This document shows, piece by piece, positions 38,585-50,215 of a stretch of DNA of 64,000 nt. Source of the stretch: Taenia hydatigena. Taxonomy: Eukaryota > Platyhelminthes > Cestoda > Cyclophyllidea > Taeniidae. The notes below the pieces were generated by a model. The model saw nothing but the letters and a program-made list of their open reading frames with translations, made no database searches and was not told the origin of the DNA. The stretch covers positions 42,834 through 106,833 of the forward strand of contig JADWOT020001327.1 in assembly GCA_036345935.2 (NCBI GenBank). Direction: 5' to 3'. The position numbers and the translations under genes were made by a program. Numbering within the stretch: the stretch's first letter is position 1; every line of letters begins with the position of its first letter.

Positions 38585-39035
38585 CTAATCAAGACCACTT
38601 TTCATCAGATCAGGCGCTCCAGCAATAAAATTAACCCCTTTATATGATCGTCGGTCCCGATCTTCAGTTTCCCTTCTGTCTCCTCTAGCACCGCGGTCTC
38701 TGGCTTTGTTGCCTTCGCGTCTTCCATTACCTTCATTACTATCAAAAGTGGTTGCCCTTTTAGATGCACAAATTTCTGCCAGAGTTATAATCCACGCCAG
38801 CGCCCTTACCGAATCCTTAGGGTGTCCAGCAGAAGGCCTGATAGCTAGAAGGCAGTTGAGAGGAATTATGCACCATTTCTCCACACTCAATATGACATTC
38901 GACGTCAGCACTACCAAATCGGCCACTTGGGATGAAGTGCCGGATATTCTCAAAATGGCTGATGGCGTTAAGGATTCCATTTATTTACAGCTGTTCCTAT
39001 TCCAGCTTAGAGTCGGATTAATTGAAGATCGTTAA
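38585..39035. other. Unrecognised region open on both strands
   Basis: Two long frames overlap here on opposite strands: 38980-38585 (-), 131 codons, with a charged Arg/Asp/Glu-rich segment (RRETEDRDRR), and 38706-39035 (+), 109 codons, of ordinary globular-looking composition ending LRVGLIEDR. The plus frame has an acceptor-like 'cccttttag' at its start (about 38755). Base composition is less AT-rich than the surroundings. I do not recognise either product, and at most one is likely real. It could be an exon of a gene otherwise outside my recognition, or an old insertion. Confidence 0.3.
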
Positions 39036-41285
39036 AATCTGGATGCAGTGAAACGGGTTTGTAAATCATGACTGCTGTCTTAAGTGTAATTGCATACTAG
39101 CGAATGCACCGAGGTCTATTGCCTTAAAGATCTTGACGGAGTAAAGTATGAAACAGTAACAAATCATTTGCAAGTGGTCTTGTACTTTGCTACTACCATC
39201 TCCTCGATCTCATGCGGCCCACATTGACCAAGCGGTGGTTCTAGCTCTTTTCGTGGTCAAGATTGGGTAACCTGCTGCTGATGCTAGCTACTCCCATTGA
39301 ACCAGATTTGACGCCTTTTTGATAGCTCTTGATTTCCTCAACTTAGTAGTGATGTCTTAATATTAACAAAAATAACACTCCTTCTTCGCCACTTCATCCC
39401 GGCACGATGGCTTGATCTACTAGTAGACATTTTAGAGACGTCAACTCTGCGTTCACACACTTGTTTTGGCTCTGTGCACTACTCGAATAAAATTCGTGCA
39501 TGAAATTTTGTACTTTACTCACCACTGACTCGTTGAATGTGTAACGACTTTAACCAGATGGTGCTGGGAGAGAGTGATGATGTCTTTAAAACCTTTACAA
39601 GGGCATCAAGCGCATCACCAATCCATGCATACTTTGCTGTGCATCTCCCTCTCTACTTGCCGTGAGTAGGTAAACTTTAATCCGAGTGTGAGACAGTGAT
39701 GCATAGTTGTCGGAACAGCGAACGTTACAGATGTTGACACACACGCTAACGGTCCCTCACGTCAACTACGTTGCAAACATGGCACCTCTAGCGGTAACTG
39801 CGATAAATCGTGGCTACATTTTGCGATTAAGCAACAACTTTTGCGGAGGCGAAATGCTCTCAATGCAATGGACACCCTTACACAGAGCGAGGTGTAATTA
39901 ATATTAGGTAGCGAAAGGGACTACTCTCTCTGAGAGAATGTCTCTGCGAATGCGCTTAGTCGCAACGCAGCCTGAGTGCTATCGTAGCACACGAGTGAGT
40001 AAATGCGTGTAACACATTTGCGCGAATAAGAGATGCTAAGGTTAGGGTCTGGCAGTGACCACATTTGGATTGACACCGGCTGATTTCCCTGAATTCAAAC
40101 GATGATGGTCAATTATCCTATGCCCCAAGATGTGTCGCTATAAATGAAGTTCCAAGGGCATTATTCTGAGATTTTCTGTTAAAACGCTTAAATCACTCAT
40201 CAATGCAACAAGATAAGCAACCAGTACTGTATTCATCGAGCAGAATCACTAAATTTAGGAATGTATGCACTATTCCCGTCTAATTCCATTCAAGCTATTT
40301 TTAATGCCACTAAATATGAACCCCATGTTTGAATATTCAAAATCTCTTTTGATGTCTCTGACCTTCCGTTGGAAGGCGATGCCATCACGATGACACAACG
40401 TCGTGATGATCACTTAGTGGAGCCATTCCAAATGGAACCTCACCATGCTTTTGGTTTGACTTTTCTGGTTTCGCTTTGCCGCACACGTATGCGGTCATTT
40501 CGATTGCAACTAGACATATGCATGCTTGAAACCAAATAGCCGTTTAGCAATCCAGCTTAAATATCTTCCTGAAGAGAAGTAACTGCTTTCAGTAGTTAAC
40601 TCTACTAAAATTAAAGGCAAACATTGCGGCCATTTGGCTCCATCCACTGCTTTTAAGATATTTTCACCATTGTTTGAATAATGAAATTGCATTATCAATA
40701 GGAAGCACTTGTTCGGTCTATTGCACACTGGTTTATGCAAAACGACTGTCAAGCCTGGTTTATTCAGTTTGCTATGCTATCTATCCCATCCACCGCCGGC
40801 CATTTCCTTCACATTCAACCTGAATTTTTAGCCGCTGCGTCTAGTAACCTGCTGTTTTTCTGCCTTAGAACGGCTTAATATTTTCAAATCTCAGTCCAAT
40901 TTTTTATCTCATGCATCCAGATTGTGCGATTCGCATTGAAGCTCCCAAAAACCACAGTTCTCATTAACAAAGTAAAACGATATTACCGATATTTCCCTTG
41001 ACATAGGAGATTTACCGCACCCATGCAACCGGAATGATTCCACTCATGTAGAGCAAGGCTGTCCCGAAAAACCGCTAATGTATGCACACGTCCCGTTCAT
41101 TTTTGGGGTCAACACACATGTGGTCAATTCATGACTGTGCTCGTGGTCCTACTCTCCATCACCTCCTCCACCTTAAATGTCGTCCCCACAACGGCACTAA
41201 ATGATGGCATCACACCAGTGGTGTTTCGATTTCTTTACCTAGATTTCCCTATCCAGGATAAAGTCTTAACACTCAGAGATACCCA
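39036..41285. other. No supported gene
   Basis: Over 2.2 kb with only frames of up to about 80 codons and no recognisable motif or repeat partner. Confidence 0.55.
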
Positions 41286-41289
41286 AACA

Positions 41290-41890
41290 AGTTCAGAATC
41301 ACTTTAAAGGGCATTTATGCAAGTCGTAACTAGTCGACGTTCCATTTCCAAACCCAACCAAAGCACAAGGACAGAGGACAGTCGAGTTCGTTTTGCTTCC
41401 ATCGAAGTGCATCCGATGCAGAGATACCGCAAAGAAAGCTGTGACACTACAAATCACCATAGTCGAGCGCTGAGGCACCAGACACTGAGGAGCACAGCTT
41501 TTGTGCGTCACACTGCAGGCTAACCAGAAGTAGCATTTTTGCCCAGAGCGGTGCGCCAACTAACGCGGTTGGCTGATTAATTGATGTCAGCACCATTCGT
41601 ACATTTCATTGGAAGGCCTTCGCCTGCATTTGTGAAACGGAGTAAATTTAATAAGTTAATGGACGACCTTCTGCTTGATGCTGATTATCAAAATGAGCAC
41701 GAAAGACTACGCGCCTCTTGGCAAGTAGATTCACGAGGTATTGGAGATACCTAAGTAGATCTTTGCATACCTCAGTGCCTCTAGATATGATGACTTTAAC
41801 TATTTTAAAATTTCCAACATACCCTTGAATCGGAAGCAGTAATTTCGTTTGGCGAGGCCGGTTGAAGCTTGTTGTTGATAAATTTATTTC
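41290..41890 (+). repeat. Dispersed repeat D, copy c (second half)
   Basis: Aligns with 17700-18310: 'tccgatgca.agat', 'ctgaggagcac.gcttttg.gcgtcac', 'gcgccaactaacg' and 'ctttgcatacctcag'. It carries only the part of D that is missing at 36210-36905. The 86-codon minus-strand frame here is not preserved in copy a. Confidence 0.7.
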
Positions 41891-42423
41891 AAGCCCACTG
41901 AGCAAACCCATAAGCAATTGAGTGTTCAGCGGATTCGAGGAGTTTCGATGTGCACTGTTCAGATCGCGAAAGTGGATATAATAGAGCAAACACTTGTGCA
42001 CTAAATAAGTCCAGGCAGGTTCGACAGAACTCCACTGGTAGGGTCAAACAAAAAAACAATGCATGGTTCTTGTTTTCTTCGTCCTCGCATCCAAAAAGGT
42101 CCTCGGATGAAAGTATCATTTTTCACTCAACACACCAAAAATACCAAATAATTTTTTTAAGTGTTGCTATCTTGAATGAATAGCATTGACAGGGCAAAGC
42201 TTTGGAGTCTGTGATTGCAGTTGCGTGACTCTCAGCCTGCAATCTTCGGTAATTTATCAGTATTTAGACCCCGTCATCTCCGATATCCAATTACTCGACG
42301 ATTACGCTTTTCCGGATTGGTAGCTATAGTTGCCACTATTTCTTCTTATTTCTTTATCTTTACAAGCACTCATTTACTCATCCCTTTGTCCTTGTTTGCA
42401 AGTGAGGTGTAACCGTTCTACAG

Positions 42424-42575
42424 GTGCTGAGGGTACGAAGCGTGCTGAAGAGGCGAGGGCATGTGTTGCAGCAACAGCTGTGGGAGGAGGAGTGGGTAGG
42501 TGTTGAGAGAGACGATGGGCCGTGCGACTCAAGAGAGGAGGACGGAGATGAAGAAGGGGAAAAAGGAACCAACAG
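42424..42575 (+). CDS. Candidate internal exon, acidic, unknown
   Basis: The frame begins after TTCTACAG| and runs 50 codons to a perfect donor, AACAG|GTAAGT (GT at 42576). The product is Arg/Val-rich, then Glu/Asp/Gly-rich (SREEDGDEEGEKG). An in-frame TGA lies just upstream of the acceptor. Against it: the sequence is purine-rich, and neither nearby acceptor (after 42700 or at 42828) joins it in phase without an immediate stop. It may be a real exon of a gene not otherwise visible, or chance. Confidence 0.2.
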
Positions 42576-42827
42576 GTAAGTTTGCTTGTACGTTATCATC
42601 CTCAGACGCAGTGTTGAACAAATTGTTGAGTCTAATTTGTTCCTCTGCTTACTACTGCTACATTTAATGAATCCCAAAATAACGTGTTTTCGTGATGCAG
42701 TTAGTGGTTGAGTGTGGCAGTAAGTTTCTCATTACTGGCAGCCGCTTCTGGCGGTGATTGTCTGGTCAGAAGAAAGTGCGCACTTGAGACTGTTATTAGT
42801 TTGACAGGAGTTCGACTTTCTTTGCAG

Positions 42828-43040
42828 ATGACTGTCAGCGTTGAAGTGAGAGTCGGCGCAGCAGGAAATGGAGGAGGAGGTGCTGCATTTTCGCTGCTTC
42901 CCACTACTGCTACTACCGCTGCTGATGTTGCTGCTGCTGGTGGGAGATGTTGCGGCGTTTATGATGCGATGAACATCACAACACAGGGATCGACCCTGTC
43001 TTCTTCGTTTGCCTTGCTACTGCTGTTCAACAGTCTGTGA
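42828..43040 (+). CDS. Candidate small Ala/Gly/Thr-rich frame with hydrophobic C-terminus
   Basis: From the ATG at 42828, just after an acceptor-like 'tttctttgcag', 70 codons run to TGA. The frame is in fact open from about 42700. The middle is built on CTG/GCT/ACT triplets (TTATTAADVAAAGG), and the C-terminus, STLSSSFALLLLFNSL, looks like a GPI-attachment or tail-anchor signal. No homologous family is recognised. The triplet-rich composition makes a chance frame quite possible. Confidence 0.2.
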   Translation: MTVSVEVRVGAAGNGGGGAAFSLLPTTATTAADVAAAGGRCCGVYDAMNITTQGSTLSSSFALLLLFNSL

Positions 43041-43199
43041 CACTATAGTGCGGATCTTGTGGTTCTTGCTGTTTGAGTCTTAATTCACCAAGTGAGGGGT
43101 GTTATTTTCTTGCCATGGAAGGCGTGGACGAGTTCTCTCGTCTGCCGAAACGTTTGTCTGCTTTGAAAGTGTTCGGTCCTTGACGCATTGTTCTTCCTT

Positions 43200-43960
43200 G
43201 TATGTGCTGCAATAACTTCACCCCAAACAATTATACAAAGGGGAGTCAAAAGCCCATTTTTTCCTTATGCATAACTTTGGCTTCATCAAATGCTCTTTTG
43301 GCACATTTCTTATCATTATCTTTCTTACCGTCACATATGTGGGACGCACATATTTATTCGCCCATTCTCTACCTCCCCTTACCTTCTTCTTGAAATCGAT
43401 TATAAGTCTAACATTTCCTCGCTTTCAATTTTGTTCTTTCTTTGTCTCTTTTCTTTTCAATGCCCTTAGTAAGTGACAAGCGATCATTTGTCTGCTTTTC
43501 CCCTTTTCATATATTGTTGACATATTGTTCTCGATTTTTACCTTTTTATTCATTCTTATTTTGTATTTTTACTTTAAAGCAATTAAAATAATCATTCGTT
43601 TGAGCAATTGCTTTCTTCTTCTAATTAGGCTTTACTTAACGATCCTCGCATTTTATCTCGCCATCAGACATGCCTGACACACACTTATATTCAGAATTTA
43701 CTATTCTCTTCTGTTCCCTTTTATATCCCTGTCACTGATAGTATTAGTTTAATTCCTACACATAGATATATACCTACATTGCTACCTCTTCCTTAGCATT
43801 CCCTCACCCTCTCCGCCGCCATCCTTCCCTGCCACCCCGCTTTCCATTTCATTGGCACAGACATACGCTCGCCTTCACCCTAACGCATTAATTCTCTACT
43901 CCTCTCTTTCATTGAATCGTCGAAGAAGTCTAGCCCTTCTCCTCACCTTGCTACTGCTCT
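43200..43960 (+). repeat. Long pyrimidine-rich tract
   Basis: C and T dominate the plus strand (ttctttctttgtctcttttctttt and similar). On its minus strand it mirrors the tract at 21451-22620. It runs directly into an RU tail fragment at 44050, and the RU copies themselves carry a short pyrimidine spacer at the corresponding place (20590-20710, 34180-34280). It may therefore be an expanded form of that spacer. Confidence 0.55.
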
Positions 43961-44049
43961 TCTTTAAAGACGGTAGGAAGAATGTAATGCATTAATGAAT
44001 GCGTCATGCCGTCAGAGGACTCGTTCCTCTAATAAGCATATAAAGACCC

Positions 44050-44610
44050 AATTGAACTCACCTTTAAGCAAGTTTCAACGAAAGTTAAGAACTATTTCGT
44101 TTGAAGATAGTCAGTCTCATAAAGCTATTTACGTCTATCATTACGTATTTCACTCGTGGACCTCTCTGCATCAGTTCCTCAACGTTAAAGTCGTCATATA
44201 TTATCTCCTACACTGCTACCCTCATTTTGCGTACCAGACTCGGATAGAATACACTAAAGTCGCCTCTTCCTACTCCCTTTGTTAATGTCAGGTCCTTTTA
44301 ATGATTGAGAGGATCCGTTACACATGGATATGCCTAAACCAGAACCACCACAATGTTAATAGGCCTTGCAGATGAAAGGAGCGGAAATCGAAAACAAAAG
44401 AAAGGCAGAAAATTAAACCTAACCTACTGTATAAATAAGTTGAAACCAGACTACCAAGCGTTGCCACCAGAAAATTACTGCAGTAAGGTGTTATAATCAT
44501 GCCAAACTTTACAATCTCAAATACAAACCTATTCACCGACTCCTTATTAAAACGGAACATTAGCGAGCCTTCATCCTGCACTGATCATCCCAATGTGGAT
44601 TAAATCCATC
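44050..44610 (+). repeat. Dispersed unit RU, tail fragment (copy 6)
   Basis: Matches the tail of copy 3 (about 34380-34775): 'cgttaaagtcgt.atat', 'cactaaagtcgcctcttcc', 'atcatg.caaacttta.aa' and 'gcgagccttcatc'. No gene part is present. Confidence 0.7.
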
Positions 44611-44865
44611 TTTTTCAAGGTTCAGGGAGGAGATAGGTGGTTGGTAAAGGAATTGAGAATGCTGTTAGCTTACAAAAATGATACATCACTCTACCACTCC
44701 GAAATTGCATGCTGTGGAAAGACTTACGTCAGAGGAGCATTGCTGAACTAATGGATTTGATGTACAACCGTATCCATCGTGGTCTCATTTAAGAAAAGAT
44801 GACTTCATAGTGGATTAATTGTGTAGTAATTAGCTGAAATTCACCCGAAAAAAATGGAGCGGGAG

Positions 44866-44990
44866 GATGGATGGATAGAGGGGTGGATAAAGAGGGAGAT
44901 AGTTCTGAGTTGGATAGATGTATCAATGGACCCATAAGTAGGCAGGTCAGCTGGTGTATAGGTGGGTAGTTAGATAGGCAGACTGACATA
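44866..44990 (+). repeat. Degenerate GGAT/GGTA tetranucleotide tract
   Basis: Begins with ggatggatggataga and decays into gtggata, ttggatagatg and ggtgggtagttagatagg. The Ser/Pro/His-rich minus-strand frame over it (91 codons) is a by-product. Confidence 0.6.
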
Positions 44991-46170
44991 TCGTGCTTAG
45001 AGGGGATAGCGAAAAAAAGGGCTTTCGCCAATAACATGGCAAATGGTGGGCAAATGTGAGTCAAATGTTTGCCTTTGAACGCAGCAGCAACGCCAACAAT
45101 TGGTAGCGTTCATTGCAAGAATAAATAAATAGGTTTTCCTAGTCAACAAGGAGGGTTGGCAAAGGCACTTAAACAGTCCGCTCTGACAATTGACGGAGTG
45201 CAGTTTCACGAATCACCTCGCACAAGAACTGCACGCACTAAAGGATCGCTTCCTCATCTACTGCTGAATACACCTCAAACACACGCACTAACGTTGGTGA
45301 GCTATATCATTCTCAACGAAAGTAAAACGACTACCAATAGCACAGCCTGCTTCGAGAAGAATTAGAGTGCTTTAACTGCTGGCACAAGCAGCAGTCGAAG
45401 GCACCCACCAGCCATCCTATTTACTAAACATCATCCAGGAGTGACGGTCAATCAGAAGAGCACAGCAAAACGCAACCAACCCAACCACTGAGAAGGACAC
45501 TAGAGAGGGACCTTAAAGCAAGCACAACTGGCTCATGTCCTTCTCCTTTCTAGAACATCTTTGCGTTTGGAACTTCTGCGACGAAACATCAGTGCCTCCT
45601 TCTGTCCGAAGCTTGCTGCATCCATCTTATTAAAACAGGCTAAATGGAGACAACAACGTGTATCAGACATTGGGGATACACGCACACAGGAGACGATAGG
45701 CAATGACAGACTGATAGCTAACCAAATCCTTCTTTCGTCAAATGAAGAGTTGAGTTTCAGTTTCCTATTCTCCAGCATATATTGATTTCATCAGAAGGCT
45801 AGGAGGAAGGCAGAGTGGGTTTAGCGCCAATTCATTCAGAAGTACAAACCATCTGTGTTCTGCTGGTAGAGATATGCTAAAACAAAACCAAAATCCTTTT
45901 GCATAGAAAATAAAAAATGCAGAAATCCGGAATGACTAAGGAACCAAGTGTACTAAACAATCAAAAGGTGGCAAAAAACAGAGCATGCTTAAAGGCGATT
46001 TGCGTTGAAACACCCATGTCTTATGCTTATCATAAATAAGGAGAAATCTTTACAACGCGGTAACACAATCAAAATGCAATAGATTTCGTGGTTATTCTTT
46101 GTCCCTTAACAAAACGAGTCTCGCCAATCATAACCATGGCTGTCACACAGCAAACGATGAAACCACAATA
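44991..46170. other. No supported gene
   Basis: Frames of about 70-81 codons on both strands at 45156-45365 and 45533-45785, none recognised. The remainder shows nothing. Confidence 0.5.
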
Positions 46171-46171
46171 T

Positions 46172-47393
46172 TGGCAAACAATACGCTAAGGCAAAGCCAA
46201 TAAACTCCGGAAGGGCACAAAATGGCAAATTGAAAACAGGAAATCTAGCGGGTGATCGCAGCAACTCTGAAGAATGCTTCACAAAGGAAGGCGTGTTTAA
46301 GGGAAGAGACGACGTTGAGCACGCCTCACCTGATGTGTCTCACCCGCTGCAACGCAGAGAATCTTAAGCCCAGTGAAGTGATGGTAAGCAATAGGCAGGG
46401 TGCGCTGCATCGTTCCAAGACTTCTCTGAAGGCAAAAGAGGGCATTCTAGTAGGACAGCTTATATATTTACTAAACAAAAGAAATGGGGCTATTGGCGAA
46501 CAAGCGTTAACTTCATTTGTGGGATTCCCATAGGTATCACAGCACGTTCTGCATTAGCAGTTGATTTGCCCTCCTTAGTTACCTTCGTAAGGCGGCCCAT
46601 GCAGCGCCACACTTGACTCTGCTGCATACTGCCTATTGGATTGGAAGAGACAGACTTGCTGCGCACCACCAACATGGATGTCTTCAGCTTACCACACCAA
46701 CCAAGTGATTCTGTCAATCATTGGCCTCCAGCATTCTTCGTGCACTCCTTCTATTAGGAATTAGAATGCTATTCTTAGGCCAGATTCATTTTGTTAATAC
46801 TTTATGCTCTTTTGGAGCGGGGATATTCGTGGTTCATGGTCCGGCTGTTCCCGTCACCATTCTGTAAGCGATTGACAAGTCTTTACGTCGACCCAGAGAG
46901 ATCTACAATAGCGATGGTCGGAATATGAAATTTGAAATAAAATGAAACCGATTCCTCCACCAGATTAGCAACCCAGTCAACAATCGCAAAAACAATTGTC
47001 TAAAAGCAAATGAGGCGGACATTTTGCATCTAATCGGCTCTTACTCCACTGCTACCAAGCAGTTCGTCTGGGTCCCATTAAGCCGCTCGAGACGTGCAGA
47101 CAATGACTTCCAGTCGGACGCTTTGTTTTAGCAGCCTCACTATGCCACTTCTAGTCTACTAAAGTCAGGCGTTGCTGCAAGTACCAGCGGCACCCCATTG
47201 CAGGTAAAAGAGCGTACAGTGGTTGGCTGAAGGCCAACATCATTTTCAGCCTTTACCTGACTGGCGATCTTCGTCGATAGCTAGCCTCCTTGTGTTATTT
47301 TGGGGCCTAGTAGTTAAGCCAAGGAGTCAGGCTTGTTTGCTTGTCACTGATGCAAAGTGGAAACCAGCCGAGCAGTAGAGGGAATTCTGTCCA
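46172..47393 (+). repeat. 1.2 kb direct repeat E, left copy
   Basis: High-similarity partner of 50216-51433, starting at 'acaatacgctaaggcaaag' and ending near 'gcagtag.gg'. Long identical runs include 'gagggcattctagtaggac' and 'ggcctagtagtta'. It contains an extra block of about 32 bases near 46650 that the right copy lacks. No TG...CA ends, primer-binding site or polymerase frame was found, so calling it an LTR is not justified. Confidence 0.85.
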
Positions 47394-48420
47394 TGATTAG
47401 TTTGCTTCAAACATCTATCTTATCTATATTATGAGTATGGTTTTCTCTCGCAGAGTAAGAGCTCTAATCTTTACTGTTGCCAATATTTATGCGAACAATG
47501 CTAACCACAACTTCATCGTAGAAATGACGCCTTTCCAACATGCTCGCGTCGTGGCGGAGTATTCTACTTGTACTCATAATTCTAAGTGAATTCTGAGACT
47601 AATCCTTAACAAAGACGATACGACCTTAAGGAATTTATGGACGACATGTATGGGGACTCAACACCTCCTTATTACTACTTTACACGACGAACCTATTCAT
47701 TACAACTAAGTACCCGATAAGAGAAGTAGTTTGCTCTATCCTCAGGTACATCCACCTTGCTATGGTGGGCGCTAGTCGACGATTTTGTCACCAAACTAAA
47801 TCATTGGTACAGGATTCTAACCATCTACTAAAGGGATTGCAGTGAACTCACTCTTCCAAATTGCATGTTTTGATTAGTGGTAGCAAAAAAATTGACCTGG
47901 GACTCGCTTTTTAAATTCCACAGACTGCAACCGTCCCTTTTGCGACAGGCTACAGGGACGAGTCTGCAGCATCTCCTCTCAGCTTAACCGTGTTAGATAA
48001 CGTACTTTGAAATCAAGGGTTAAGAATTGTTCGCGACATCTGCTTAAAGTCCCTTGGTTAATCGGTAAGTGCCTTATTTCCTTGAAATATTCATGCTCTC
48101 CTTCATTTAGTCATCTCCACATGCAGATATCGTGCGACTTCTATAATCCCTGAGCCTCCCTAGACGTCTGTCATATCCATGTTCCCTTCTTTGCCAGTAA
48201 ATCTAACAAAGTGAAAGAGGTGGACCACAGGAAATGCAGATTCTGCAACGTATATGTGAGAGCAACAGAAAGATACAAGAGAAATCTACAGGGTAAGTTG
48301 AACTAAGCGCATTGTACATGTACATTTAAAATACACACGAATACATTGATGGTGGTCAAAGGAAGACACAATAAGTGGAAGGCGCTTGAGTCTCCTTATG
48401 TATTTGCCCCAGTTTAAGTT
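47394..48420. other. No supported gene
   Basis: Spacer between repeat E and the HSP70 copy, and the presumed 3' side of the latter. No frame or repeat of note. A 62-codon minus frame at 48286-48474 continues the HSP70 reading past the donor-like GTAAGA. Confidence 0.5.
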
Positions 48421-48426
48421 TCTTAC

Positions 48427-49575
48427 CTCTTTGTTCACGAATTTTGCTTTTACAATTTCATCAATAGGCTGCACACTCTCTCAAACTGTTTGCGCATTTC
48501 TTCGTAGTCCCTCTTTGTGGCCTCAACATTGGTGTCCATCCGCCTGATCGTCTCCTCACACAGCGCTAATATTGTTATGTGGTTTGCCTCCAATGTCTCC
48601 CGCTTCACGTTCTATTTCTCTAATCTCCTTATTATGTCGTAGACGTTGCCCGCTAACTCACTCTTCCCTTCCATTCTAATTCCCTCCTTCTCATCCTCCT
48701 GCTTGTTTGTCTCCGTATCCTTCAGCATCTGCCCTATCTCCTTCTCAGACAGACGGCCACTGTAGTTGGTGATCATGATGCTGTTCTGCTTTCCTGCCGA
48801 CCTTTGGACTGCAGACACATGACAGATGCCGTCTTCGTCAGTCTCAAATGTCACATCTACCACACTTTCGCTGCACGGTGTCGGTGAGAGACCAGTCAAC
48901 CAAAACTCACCCAACAAGTATGTGTCACACGTCAAGCACACTAACCAGCATTTCGGTTACATTATCGCCAAAGCTGATAAATGCTTTCATCGCATTAGTT
49001 GGGATTCGCGTTTTACGCTTTGTCACCGTCGCCACAATATCGCCATACTTATCAATACCCAAAGATAGTGGCGTCACTTCCAGCAAAACCAAATCCTCTG
49101 TCATTGTTGATACACCACCAGTCAGAATTGCAGCCAAAATAGCCGTGCCGTAGACTACTGCCTCGTCTGCATTGATGGATCGCCTCACCTCTTTACCACC
49201 AAAGAAATTCTGCAGCAACTACTCTACCTTTGGAATACGCGTTGGTACTCCCATAAGCACAATTTTACTGATGTCAGCCTTCTCCATCTTCGCATTGCTA
49301 ATCGCTGTCTTTACTACATCTATCGTCCATCATAAAATTCGCTCTACAGCCTCGCATTTGGATAACAACTGTGACTGATACCGCAGCTGCTTCCGAGGAT
49401 TTTGAAATCATTCACCACCGTTTGCACATGAAGGCTATGAAATTCAGTGAACATTTGATTCATCCTCTCAGCACACAACTAGGCGGCCGCAAGGACTATT
49501 CACCCTTGAACATTGTCAAATGATTCATCGTTGGTACCACAGAAGCTAATTTAAGCACCCATCGCCTCTTCACTC
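48427..49575 (-). pseudogene. Decayed, divergent HSP70 copy (middle and C-terminal parts)
   Basis: HSP70 proteins are ATP-driven chaperones, normally about 640 residues. Read on the minus strand, the order is: GTNDESFDN (the GGEDFDN region), a poor stretch, then KIVLMGVPTRIPKVE (family IVLVGGSTRIPKV), INADEAVVYG (INPDEAVAYG), DLVLLEVTPLSLGI (linker and substrate-binding start), LLGEFWLTGLSPTP (LLGKFELTGIPPAP), NSIMITNYSGRLSEKEI (KITITNDKGRLSKEDI), and the helical lid ending in MRKQFERV. That covers roughly residues 220-600; the ATPase start is absent. Lesions: in-frame TAG at 49221-49219, a frameshift near 48930, TAG at 48614-48612, and several changed motif residues. A donor-like GTAAGA follows at 48426. 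It has clear HSP70 ancestry but is not functional as read. Confidence 0.9.
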
Positions 49576-50215
49576 CAGATGCGATCTTCACAGGGCATAG
49601 TCATTGTTTAATGATTTATTTATTCTGGCGTGTTTTTTGCCAAAGACGTAAGATTTGAGGCAAAGAATTCCAGCTACGACAATTAATTGTCCTAAATAAA
49701 GCCAACAACAAGCCGTTCATACCGTATAATGTTTAAGATGATACGACAACACAGAAGCGGAACTACACTTCTTCTCCCGAAAGTTCACTGGAATGCAGGA
49801 CATGGACTGCTTCAAGGCCCTACTGATGTCACATTGACTAAGTTAGCGCAATAATGTCAAGCGCATTTGAGGCACTTGACATTTATTCGAATAAATCATT
49901 TTGCAACACAATGCCGTTTGCCTGAATTCCGGCTTCTGTTGAGGACACTTGGTTGGTCGTTTTGCCCCCCTTCGGGCAAACTGGCCCCTAGGCCATGCCA
50001 ACACTCCCGATTCCCATTCTGTTCTGTTTCCACCCATGTATTAGGTCTCGAGGAGCTCTAATTTTGTTAGTTGATTGCATAAGTTATAACTTGATAAAAC
50101 GATATAAATGTTATAGCAATTAATTCTGGCTTTGATCACGAATCTCATTTGTAATAATTAACATGTAAGCTGCAATTTTGTTGGTGATGGAGTAAAGAAG
50201 ATGCGATTTTGTTTT
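49576..50215. other. No supported gene
   Basis: The expected position of the HSP70 N-terminal half, but no family motif is visible. A 64-codon frame (50037-49843, -) is unrecognised. A short hairpin-forming 'ttgccccccttcgggcaa' lies at about 49961. Confidence 0.5.

Noticed and set aside
44789..45064. 91-codon minus-strand frame rich in Ser, Pro and His
   Set aside because: It is the translation of a degenerate GGAT tetranucleotide tract.
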